NCBI GenBank assembly: GCA_905200265.1
Contig: CAJKJS010000126.1
Coordinates: 1 to 5,226, forward strand
Reading direction: 5' to 3'
Source: an uncultured Oscillospiraceae bacterium
GTDB lineage: Bacteria > Bacillota > Clostridia > Oscillospirales > Acutalibacteraceae
Length of the DNA stretch: 5,226 nt
This document shows, in pieces, positions 1-5,226 of this stretch (the stretch's first letter is position 1; each line of letters starts with the position of its first letter). The notes below the pieces were generated by a model. It searched no databases and had not been told where the DNA came from. It worked only from the letters and a program-made list of their open reading frames with translations. The translations under genes and the position numbers were made by a program.

Positions 1-61
1 ATATGTCCCATGAAATACAGTTAATTTAGTAGGAATTTATTAAAGAAGTTTTAAAAAAAAC

Positions 62-90
62 TTGAAAAAAGTTCCATTATACACTATTAT
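62..90 (+). promoter_or_regulatory. Sigma-A-type promoter of the surface protein gene
   Basis: A -35 box TTGAAA (62-67) and a -10 box TATTAT (85-90) are separated by exactly 17 bp. An A8 tract at 53-60 sits directly upstream and could act as an UP element. Transcription would start near position 97 and leave a leader of about 80 nt. The -10 region lies in a perfect small dyad, ACTAT-T-ATAGT (83-93), and the -35 box overlaps AAGTT/AACTT inverted repeats (46-73). Either could be an operator, but AT-rich DNA gives such dyads by chance. The boxes are seen directly; activity is inferred. Confidence 0.75.
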
Positions 91-164
91 AGTATTGTTT
101 CCAAAATTAGTAAATGTATAACTTCCGTTTGCCAGGAGGTTTTACCGTACAATTGACTTTTCTC

Positions 165-172
165 AAGGAGGG
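165..172 (+). promoter_or_regulatory. Ribosome binding site of the surface protein gene
   Basis: AAGGAGGG lies 5 nt before the ATG at 178, a near-perfect Shine-Dalgarno that fixes the start. A second AGGAGG at 134-139 has no ATG or GTG start at usable spacing. The last bases of the leader, GGTAAAC (171-177), can pair with TTTACC (141-146) or, with one G-U pair, with GTTTGCC (127-133). Part of the site could therefore be folded away in the mRNA. That folding is an inference. Confidence 0.85.
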
Positions 173-177
173 TAAAC

Positions 178-2505
178 ATGAAGAAAAAAATCACGTCCTT
201 ATTTCTCTGCCTGATGCTGCTTATCGGGCTTGTGCCTGTTTCGGCCTTCGCAGCAGAGAACACCGGTGATTTTACGGTAACCGGCGGCACCTATGGATTC
301 GATTACACCTACGATCATGGTGTACTGACCATTACAGGGGGCGACATCACCGTACAGAACACGGACCCGTCCACGCCCACCGGCGATCGGATTATGGTCA
401 GCGGCCAGACGACCTTGACCATTGCAGGGCTGAATATCCAGTCGACCACAGGGGCACCGGTGGAAATTGACGACACTAGTGCAACGGCGGTCACGCTAAT
501 TCTGGAAAATGAAAACACCCTGATTTCGCAGTGTAATAAAAAAGCCGGCCTGCACAAAAGCCGCGGTCAGACAGGTGGTTCAAATACCAGCACCCTGGTA
601 ATTAAAGGCGACGGTACGCTGACGGCCCAGGGCAAAGATGCGGCTGGAATCGGTGCCGGCGATTACCATGGCGATGTGAAAGGCATCTCCATTGAAAGCG
701 GCACGATCAATGCCAGTGGAGACGGAGGATGGGCCGCTGGGATCGGCGCCAGCGAGCACGGTTCCGTGTGGGATGTTGTCATTAAAGGCGGCACGATCAA
801 CGCTTATGGTAAACCCGGTATCGGGGCTGATGCCTGGAATGGCGTACGGGACTCGTCTATCGAAGGCGGGATAGTCACCGCCAATACGTATACGGGCTCT
901 ACGCCCACCGGCGGCTTTGTCCATTTGACGGAATCGAATACGTATCATGTCTACAGCGATACGACCCTTTCGTCGGATCTGACCGTTTCTGCAGGCAGTA
1001 CGATCACCATCGATGAAAACGCAACTCTGACCATGACGCCTCCTGCCCAACTGACCAATGCGGGCACCATGGTCAATAATGGTACCATCACCGGCACGGT
1101 GACGAACACAGGTACCATTTATAACAGCGGATCTTTGCCCGGTCAGGTTGGCGGCACCGTTCACCAGGCCCCGTATATTGAAGTCATCGGCGGCAGCGGC
1201 AGCGGCACATACCAGGATGGCGAATCTGTTACCATTACGGCTGACGCTCCTGGGAAAAACCAGATTTTCACCGGCTGGACCATTCAGCTGGGCAGCCTTG
1301 ACGGCGTCGATTTGACAGAATCCACCCTGACATTCCCGGCATCTCACACTTGCCTGATTTTGCAGGCTAACTATAAGAATCTGGTCGCTACTCTAACAGC
1401 ACCGGATGGCAGTGAACAACAGTTTACCTCCTATTCGGACGCCACTCGTACCTGGCGGGAAAAAGGCGGCACACTAACTCTACTGAATGATGTTCGCGGA
1501 GAACTGTATGAAGCCCCCGACAATGGCGTGCTGGACCTGGGTGGCTATACCTTGGAATCTTTCTTCTTTGATATCATGGATCAAAAACATCTGACCATCC
1601 AAAACGGCACACTAAAAGCAGATCGCATTTATAACAACAACGGCACGATCCAATTGCAGAACGTGACGATTATTTCTACTTATGAAGATATACCTTTGAC
1701 CATTAGGAATGACGGCACCATCGTGAACCTGGGCGGGCTGGTATTGCCCGAAAACGTGAGAGTAAATGGCAATCCGATCCAGTGCGTGGGCCACACGTAT
1801 TCGGTGATCGATTGTGATGAGGAAGGCCACACCCTGCTCTGCTCCATTTGCCAGCACGAAGAAACGCAGCCTCATACAGAAGATGAAGGCACCATCACCG
1901 TAGAACCCACGTATGAAAACGACGGCGTCAAAACGTATACCTGTACGGTATGCCACCAGGTGCTGCGCACGGAAGTACTTCCCAAATTGACGTATCAAAT
2001 TACGAACGGTGCGGACCTTACGTATACCATTGGGTCCGGAAAAGACGTGACCATCACCTGTGACGGCGCACTGAGCGACTTCACCGGTGTGAAAATTGAC
2101 GGCGCGACGCTACCTTCTTCCCAGTATACAGTAAAAGAAGGCAGCACCATTGTGACACTGCCCGGGGATACGTTAGATACCCTGGCCCCCGGTTCCCATA
2201 CCATTACACTGGTATACACGTATGGGGAAGTCAGCACGACGCTAACCGTAAAAGCGGCTGACACCTCCGATGGAGGAGACGAAGATAAACCGGATACCAC
2301 CCCGGACACCCCCTCGGATACGACTCCCGATACGAACCCGGACGGAAATAATGATGCATCTGACAACACAGACAACAGCACACCGAACACCGTACCGGAA
2401 ACAGGCTCTTCTAGCCAGGCCGTATGGTGGCTGGCAGCGACTGGATTGTCGGCAGCGGGTCTGGGCGTTTTGCGCCGGGTGGCTGTGAAAAAAGGAAACG
2501 TTTAA
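178..2505 (+). CDS. Secreted, wall-anchored multidomain surface protein
   Basis: This 775-residue protein is exported and probably linked to peptidoglycan by a sortase; its ligand is unknown. Residues 1-25 are a signal peptide (KKK, hydrophobic core, AFA cleavage site). Residues 142-237 hold four beta-helix-like repeats of the type IxGGTINAxG...AGIGA. Residues 292-322 are an NxGT-rich strip. Residues 332-400 resemble a divergent InlB B-repeat (GSGSGTYQDGESVTITA, FTGW, ANYK). Residues 403-535 contain GGTLTLLNDV and LDLGGYTL, as in other beta-solenoid surface modules. Residues 539-604 carry two CxxC pairs (C555/C558, C589/C592). Residues 606-693 are an X2/Ig-like domain. An Asp/Thr/Pro linker (694-738) leads to VPETG (739-743), a hydrophobic segment (748-765) and a basic tail. 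It has its own promoter and no co-directional neighbour in the window. An adhesin or glycan-binding role is inferred from architecture. No catalytic motif is recognised, and no sortase gene is present here. Confidence 0.93.
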   Translation: MKKKITSLFLCLMLLIGLVPVSAFAAENTGDFTVTGGTYGFDYTYDHGVLTITGGDITVQNTDPSTPTGDRIMVSGQTTLTIAGLNIQSTTGAPVEIDDTSATAVTLILENENTLISQCNKKAGLHKSRGQTGGSNTSTLVIKGDGTLTAQGKDAAGIGAGDYHGDVKGISIESGTINASGDGGWAAGIGASEHGSVWDVVIKGGTINAYGKPGIGADAWNGVRDSSIEGGIVTANTYTGSTPTGGFVHLTESNTYHVYSDTTLSSDLTVSAGSTITIDENATLTMTPPAQLTNAGTMVNNGTITGTVTNTGTIYNSGSLPGQVGGTVHQAPYIEVIGGSGSGTYQDGESVTITADAPGKNQIFTGWTIQLGSLDGVDLTESTLTFPASHTCLILQANYKNLVATLTAPDGSEQQFTSYSDATRTWREKGGTLTLLNDVRGELYEAPDNGVLDLGGYTLESFFFDIMDQKHLTIQNGTLKADRIYNNNGTIQLQNVTIISTYEDIPLTIRNDGTIVNLGGLVLPENVRVNGNPIQCVGHTYSVIDCDEEGHTLLCSICQHEETQPHTEDEGTITVEPTYENDGVKTYTCTVCHQVLRTEVLPKLTYQITNGADLTYTIGSGKDVTITCDGALSDFTGVKIDGATLPSSQYTVKEGSTIVTLPGDTLDTLAPGSHTITLVYTYGEVSTTLTVKAADTSDGGDEDKPDTTPDTPSDTTPDTNPDGNNDASDNTDNSTPNTVPETGSSSQAVWWLAATGLSAAGLGVLRRVAVKKGNV
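601..888 (+). repeat. Four in-frame degenerate repeats encoding beta-helix-like rungs
   Basis: Four degenerate units begin at residues I142, I172, I202 and I228 of the surface protein: IKGDGTLTAQG, IESGTINASG, IKGGTINAYG and IEGGIVTANT. The first three are each followed by a GIGA core (157-160, 188-191 and 214-217). Spacing is 30, 30 and 26 residues. At the DNA level the second and third units share GGCACGATCAA, but the copies have otherwise diverged, so this looks like an old duplication and not a recombining tract. A right-handed parallel beta-helix fold is inferred from repeat length and Gly/Ile/Thr pattern. Confidence 0.75.
2392..2502 (+). other. C-terminal cell-wall sorting signal (VPETG type)
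   Basis: Residues 739-775 show the three-part sortase signal: VPETG, a hydrophobic stretch from A748 to L765 containing two Trp, and a basic tail with RR (766-767) and KK (771-772). The usual first residue is Leu; Val here is a variant also compatible with class-specific sortases. An acidic Asp/Thr/Pro spacer precedes it, as expected for a wall-spanning region. The alternative is a plain C-terminal membrane anchor. Confidence 0.75.
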
Positions 2506-2520
2506 TAAAAAGTCTCATTG

Positions 2521-2568
2521 CTAGCATAAAAAAGGAGCCGGTTATTCCGGCTCCATTTTTTATGCTAG
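2521..2568. terminator. Bidirectional intrinsic terminator between convergent genes
   Basis: A 21-bp stem is formed by 2521-2541 and 2547-2568, with loop TTATT and one bulged A at 2555. The GC core GGAGCCGG/CCGGCTCC is flanked by A6 and T6, so on both strands the core hairpin is followed by a U6 tract. It ends the surface protein transcript (stop at 2503-2505) and the opposing ROK transcript. The outer arm CTAGCAT contains the last two sense codons and the stop of the ROK gene (stop 2560-2562), so the stem overlaps coding sequence on one side. Confidence 0.92.
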
Positions 2569-3681
2569 CTCCTTTGCTTCCGACAATAGACGGTCGATTT
2601 CCGGCCTTAATACACAGTCTCCCGCCCCCAGCAAACCAGGCTCCGCCGTACAGGAACGCTGTACCGTACACTGATTCCGCGATATCACAGGCAGCCGGGA
2701 TACGACCGCCTGAAATAGGGGTTCACCCAACCACTCGAAAAGTTCTCCCCCCAAAGCTAGCCGGTCACAATCATAGCATACCAATAAATTGTGCACACAT
2801 AGTGCTAGTTGCCCGGCAACCCAATCGATGAGGGCGGGCCGGTCCGCCGGCGCCGGGTACCGCACTCGCAGTGCTTCAGGGGATAATCGGCTTTCCAGCC
2901 AACCGGGCGCCTGCGGGGTAGGGCGATAATCGGGATCATAGGTAAAATATCCGACTTCCCCACACAGATTGCGGCTGCCCCGGCGCAGGTGTCCGTCCAG
3001 CATGACCCCGCAGCCAATGCCCTGCCCTACCGATAAATAGACTAGGTCCTGCCCCGGATGCAACCCCAACGCTTTATATTCCCCCTGTACGGCCATGTTC
3101 AAATCGTTTTCCAGGTATACGGGACACTGGTACTTACGGGAAAGTTCCGTTAGAAACGGCGTGAGGTCCATGGTATCCGGCACACCAATAAGCGGCGCCG
3201 TGCTGACGGTCTGCTTTTTCGGATCAACAATACCGGAAATTCCCAAACCGAGCCCGAGCAAGTTTTCCCGCAGAACGCCGTTTTCGACCAGTAAACTATT
3301 GACGATGGCCGGTACTTGCTCACAAAGCACTGGGTGAAGGGACTGCGTTCTGGCTTCTTTTTTCATGGCTGTAAGCTGTCCACGTAAATCGATAAGCCCC
3401 GCTTTCACCCAGTCCCCCTCGACTAGCACACCAAGAGCGGCATATCGCTTCTCGTTTAAGCAGAAAAGCTGCGGACGGCGGCCATGCTCGCCTGGCCCGG
3501 CCCCCAGAAAAGTAAGAAGTCCCTGCCCGGCCAAAAAATCGATGATTTTCATCACCGTGGGGGCACTGATACCAGACAGCCGGGATAGTTCGATTTTGGA
3601 TGTGGCATTCCGGCTACATAAAAGCCGGAAAATCTGCCGCCGGTTTTCATTGCGAATGTGGGACGCGCCGCAGGGCTGCAT
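2560..3681 (-). CDS. ROK family transcriptional regulator (NagC/XylR type)
   Basis: This 373-residue cytoplasmic DNA-binding protein probably senses a sugar or sugar phosphate and controls the adjacent glycosidase operon. Residues 8-56 form a winged helix-turn-helix (SKIELSRLSGISAPTVMKII), followed by the GRRP wing motif (67-70) common in ROK regulators. The ROK fold follows: GISGIVD (147-153), the sugar-site motif ENDLN (191-195, with the Asp193 equivalent of the kinase catalytic base), GQGIGCG (219-225), GEVGY (241-245) and LGGEL (310-314). The phosphate-binding DxGGT motif is absent (GVLVEGDW), so it should not be a kinase. The usual zinc motif (GExGH then CxCGxxGC) is missing: Tyr245 replaces the His and no Cys cluster follows. 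Full length for the family. The start is set by AAGGAGG 9 nt upstream. It lies 70 nt after the GH4 gene in the same direction, so co-transcription is likely. The effector and operator are unknown. Confidence 0.93.
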   Translation of the reverse strand: MQPCGASHIRNENRRQIFRLLCSRNATSKIELSRLSGISAPTVMKIIDFLAGQGLLTFLGAGPGEHGRRPQLFCLNEKRYAALGVLVEGDWVKAGLIDLRGQLTAMKKEARTQSLHPVLCEQVPAIVNSLLVENGVLRENLLGLGLGISGIVDPKKQTVSTAPLIGVPDTMDLTPFLTELSRKYQCPVYLENDLNMAVQGEYKALGLHPGQDLVYLSVGQGIGCGVMLDGHLRRGSRNLCGEVGYFTYDPDYRPTPQAPGWLESRLSPEALRVRYPAPADRPALIDWVAGQLALCVHNLLVCYDCDRLALGGELFEWLGEPLFQAVVSRLPVISRNQCTVQRSCTAEPGLLGAGDCVLRPEIDRLLSEAKELA

Positions 3682-3690
3682 GGCATACCG

Positions 3691-3697
3691 CCTCCTT
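3691..3697 (-). promoter_or_regulatory. Ribosome binding site deciding the ROK start
   Basis: On the minus strand AAGGAGG is followed by two ATGs, at 3686 and 3681, in different frames. Spacing is 4 nt to the first and 9 nt to the second. Only the second opens the ROK frame, and its spacing is the better one, so the start at 3681 is preferred. The out-of-frame ATG could cost some initiation. Confidence 0.8.
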
Positions 3698-3701
3698 CAT
3701 G

Positions 3702-3751
3702 AAAATGGGTAGCCGGACGAAATCCGTAAAAAGATTTCGCCCGGCCATTTT
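3702..3751. terminator. Intercistronic hairpin between GH4 and ROK genes
   Basis: A 13-bp stem (3712-3724 with 3733-3745, one G-U pair on the minus-strand RNA) closes an 8-nt loop, and outer AAAATG/CATTTT arms (3702-3707, 3746-3751) can extend it past a 4-nt bulge. Read on the plus strand it is followed by T6 (3748-3753), a good terminator shape. Read in the direction of the genes (minus) the T run is only TTTT and is separated from the stem by six bases, so termination should be partial. It fills most of the 70-nt gap and ends just before the ROK ribosome site. It could be an attenuator, an mRNA-stabilising 3' end for the GH4 message, or an operator dyad. Confidence 0.6.
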
Positions 3752-5140
3752 TTATTCCTGCCACACAAGAGGAGGCAGAATTTCTTTTTGACGCTGGAAC
3801 ATTTCATCAATAAGCGCAACAGCGTTCTGATACGAGGAAATGGTGGGGTCCAGCAGCATGGCTTGCAACAGTTTATTGCGGGAGTTTTCGGCATACGCTT
3901 CAATCACCAAGCGATGAATGGTCCCCTGGGTATTGATCATAGACGTAATAGCCGCAGGCAGTTCCGGCACCGGTTGAGGATGGATGCCATCTTTGTCGAT
4001 GAGGCACGGTCCTTCGGTGCACATACCGGTAAGAATGCCGGGCATGGTGCCGGTATTGGGCATATTCAGGGACGGAATGAGTTTGTGCTCATCAAACACA
4101 ATACCTTCGATAATCGGAATCCCGTATTCCCCAGATCCGTGCAGTTTCCCATCGGGCAGGGCAAAGCGCTCTTCGTATTCGCCTTCTTTTCCGAGGTTTT
4201 TGTCGTGGAAATCAATGCCCGTCGGGTTGGAGCTGAAGTCATACACAAAGCGCGGCGTGTCTTTGGTCTGCCAGGGATGTTCCCGTACCGGATCAAAATA
4301 ATACTGAATCAGCGAGCTGGCCAAAAACTGGTCGCTCCAGGCGATGTATTCCCCAATATGGTTGGTACCCGGGTACGGGTACAGCCCATAGGTACGCATC
4401 ATCATACGGGACAGGCCGATACCGTCCCATTCCGCCAGGGGATGAACATCCTGTTCCTTTTCCCGCAGCAAGGGGTACAAATCGCGGCCCGTGCTCTTTT
4501 CGGTGACAGAGGTAAACCAGCCAAAATGGTTGAGCCCATGGCCCACAGCGTCGATCTCTTCCCGGGGACGGCCCAGGATTTTGGCCATTTGCTCCATACC
4601 CATTTCGTACCCGTGGCACACCCCTACCGCACGAATGGACGTCAAGCGGTTGATGGCTTCCACCAGTTTCGCTTCCGGGTTTGTATAATTGATTAACCAG
4701 GCATCCGGGCACAAGGCTTCCATGCGATGGGCAATGTGCAGCATGGGCGGCAAGTTGCGCAGGGTGTGGAACATACCACCGGGGCCGCCGTTTTCGCCGT
4801 ACACCTGGCGGAACCCATACCGGCGCGGAATGTGGAAGTCCATGGACCAGTAATGGTACCGGTCCACTTCAATAGCGGTGATAACAAAATCAGCGCCGTC
4901 AATAGCCTTATCAAGATCGGTTGTGGACAAAAGCGAAATAGAACGCCCGGAAATATCCACCGCTTTTTTAGCAAAAGCCGTACATACCTCCAAGGCATGG
5001 GCATCGATATCCATCAGGCGCACATCCAGGGACATCGTATTGAGCTTTTCGCTGAGCAAAATGTCACACACGGTAGGCGGGCAAAAATTTACGCTGCCCG
5101 CACAGATGACGGCAATGGTAAGTTTGGGTCCGTACGTCAT
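3752..5140 (-). CDS. Glycoside hydrolase family 4 (alpha-galactosidase/alpha-glucuronidase-like)
   Basis: This 462-residue cytoplasmic enzyme should cleave an alpha-glycoside by the GH4 redox-elimination route, which needs NAD+ and a divalent metal such as Mn2+. The N-terminal Rossmann motif reads VICAGSVNF (11-19), with Cys13 in place of the usual first Gly. D44 closes the next strand (LMDID). GENGGPGG (115-122) stands where MelA-type enzymes have GDTxGPGG. NYTNPEA (151-157) is the conserved substrate-binding NPxA. CHGY (175-178) and NH (204-205) supply the expected metal ligands Cys175 and His205. PGTNHIGEY (257-265) carries Asn260 where many relatives have Asp. From memory of the family, CHSV marks alpha-galactosidases and CHGx alpha-glucuronidases, so a uronide substrate is possible but unproven. 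Length is normal. The ATG overlaps the upstream stop (ATGA), and GGAG lies 7 nt before it. MelA-like annotation is the main alternative. Confidence 0.92.
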   Translation of the reverse strand: MTYGPKLTIAVICAGSVNFCPPTVCDILLSEKLNTMSLDVRLMDIDAHALEVCTAFAKKAVDISGRSISLLSTTDLDKAIDGADFVITAIEVDRYHYWSMDFHIPRRYGFRQVYGENGGPGGMFHTLRNLPPMLHIAHRMEALCPDAWLINYTNPEAKLVEAINRLTSIRAVGVCHGYEMGMEQMAKILGRPREEIDAVGHGLNHFGWFTSVTEKSTGRDLYPLLREKEQDVHPLAEWDGIGLSRMMMRTYGLYPYPGTNHIGEYIAWSDQFLASSLIQYYFDPVREHPWQTKDTPRFVYDFSSNPTGIDFHDKNLGKEGEYEERFALPDGKLHGSGEYGIPIIEGIVFDEHKLIPSLNMPNTGTMPGILTGMCTEGPCLIDKDGIHPQPVPELPAAITSMINTQGTIHRLVIEAYAENSRNKLLQAMLLDPTISSYQNAVALIDEMFQRQKEILPPLVWQE

Positions 5141-5226
5141 AAACTGTCTCCATCCTTTCCGGAAAGTTTTCTGTGAATGAACCTGGCCGCACCAATGAGC
5201 GGAGCCTTTCCTCCGCGGGAAGCCGG
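5137..5226 (-). CDS. C-terminal end of a probable sugar kinase (partial)
   Basis: The last 29 codons of a gene that starts beyond the window edge end in TGA at 5139-5137, sharing the A-T-G-A of the GH4 start. The visible protein contains SRGGKAPLIGAARFIHRKL and a short polar tail. Small-residue endings such as GAA followed by a helix are typical of the C-terminus of ROK or BadF/BadG-type sugar kinases (actin-like ATPase fold). The neighbouring ROK regulator ends with a comparable GLLGAGDCVL stretch. A kinase next to a GH4 hydrolase and a ROK regulator would phosphorylate the sugar released. Only about 30 residues are seen, so the frame is well supported by the 4-nt overlap but the function is a guess. 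Another enzyme family cannot be excluded. Confidence 0.55.
   Translation of the reverse strand, partial: PASRGGKAPLIGAARFIHRKLSGKDGDSL
5148..5157 (-). promoter_or_regulatory. Ribosome binding site of the GH4 gene inside the upstream gene
   Basis: AAGGATGGAG lies within the last codons of the upstream reading frame, with its GGAG 7 nt before the GH4 ATG. Together with the ATGA stop-start overlap it indicates translational coupling between the two genes. Confidence 0.7.

Noticed and set aside
46..63. AAGTTTT-AAAA-AAAACTT as a terminator of an upstream gene
   Set aside because: The stem is only A/T pairs with one G-C, it has no U tract, and it fits better as promoter-upstream A-tract DNA.
134..267. 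Possible upstream small gene after the first AGGAGG (TTG at 153)
   Set aside because: Spacing to the TTG is 13 nt, and the frame runs into the signal peptide coding region in another register. No support beyond the Shine-Dalgarno-like sequence.
1051..1143. NxGT-coding strip as a tandem DNA repeat or CRISPR-like array
   Set aside because: Units are short, in frame, degenerate at DNA level and without spacers. They reflect the protein's repeat fold.
580..1347. 255-codon open frame on the minus strand opposite the surface protein
   Set aside because: It is a shadow of a repetitive, codon-biased gene. The product is Arg/Gly/Ala-rich without a recognisable motif, and the plus-strand frame has a signal peptide, domains and a ribosome site.
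2424..2831. Plus-strand frame running from the surface gene end through the terminator into the ROK gene
   Set aside because: It crosses a strong terminator and overlaps two better-supported genes in other frames.
3552..3764. Minus-strand 70-codon frame using the ATG at 3686
   Set aside because: This frame runs out of register through the ROK helix-turn-helix region. Spacing to the AAGGAGG is only 4 nt, and the product is not recognisable.
3755..3850. Internal promoter for the ROK gene in the GH4 3' end
   Set aside because: No -35/-10 pair with reasonable spacing was found on the minus strand; TTGATG-like sequence has no matching -10 box.
3788..4696. 302-codon open frame on the plus strand opposite GH4
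   Set aside because: It begins with TTG, lacks a well-spaced ribosome site, and gives a His/Arg/Gln-rich product with no motif. The opposite strand encodes clear GH4 motifs throughout.
4727..5176. 149-codon plus-strand frame near the window end
   Set aside because: It lies over the GH4 N-terminus and the kinase tail. It shows no family motif and no promoter or terminator of its own.

Overview
The window looks like chromosomal DNA from a gut-type Gram-positive anaerobe (Bacillota, Clostridia/Oscillospiraceae-like). The evidence is a wall-anchored secreted protein built from modules typical of such bacteria, strong AGGAGG ribosome binding sites, a sigma-A-type promoter, and a GH4 glycosidase next to a ROK regulator. 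No rRNA, tRNA, CRISPR array, transposase or integrase is visible. The lineage is inferred from protein style only.

Layout: positions 1-177 are AT-rich and hold a good promoter (TTGAAA, 17 bp, TATTAT) and an approximately 80-nt leader. Positions 178-2505 (+) encode a 775-residue surface protein: signal peptide, beta-helix-like repeats, an InlB-like module, a second repeat-rich region, a double CxxC module, an X2/Ig-like domain, an acidic Asp/Thr/Pro linker and a VPETG sorting signal. A strong bidirectional terminator (2521-2568) lies between it and a convergent gene set on the minus strand.

The minus strand reads, in transcription order: the 3' end of a probable sugar kinase (5226-5137, cut by the window), a GH4 glycosidase (5140-3752) whose ATG overlaps the kinase stop, a hairpin in the short gap, then a ROK-family transcriptional regulator (3681-2560). 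This looks like one operon for uptake-linked breakdown of an unknown alpha-linked glycoside or uronide. The glycosidase would release the sugar in the cytoplasm, the kinase would phosphorylate it, and the ROK protein would sense the sugar and control transcription. The operon promoter and any transporter are outside the window.

I do not see a clearly new system. The points most worth a second look are the non-canonical GH4 active-site residues, the ROK regulator without its zinc motif, the hairpin between the glycosidase and regulator genes, and the dyads overlapping the surface-protein promoter.
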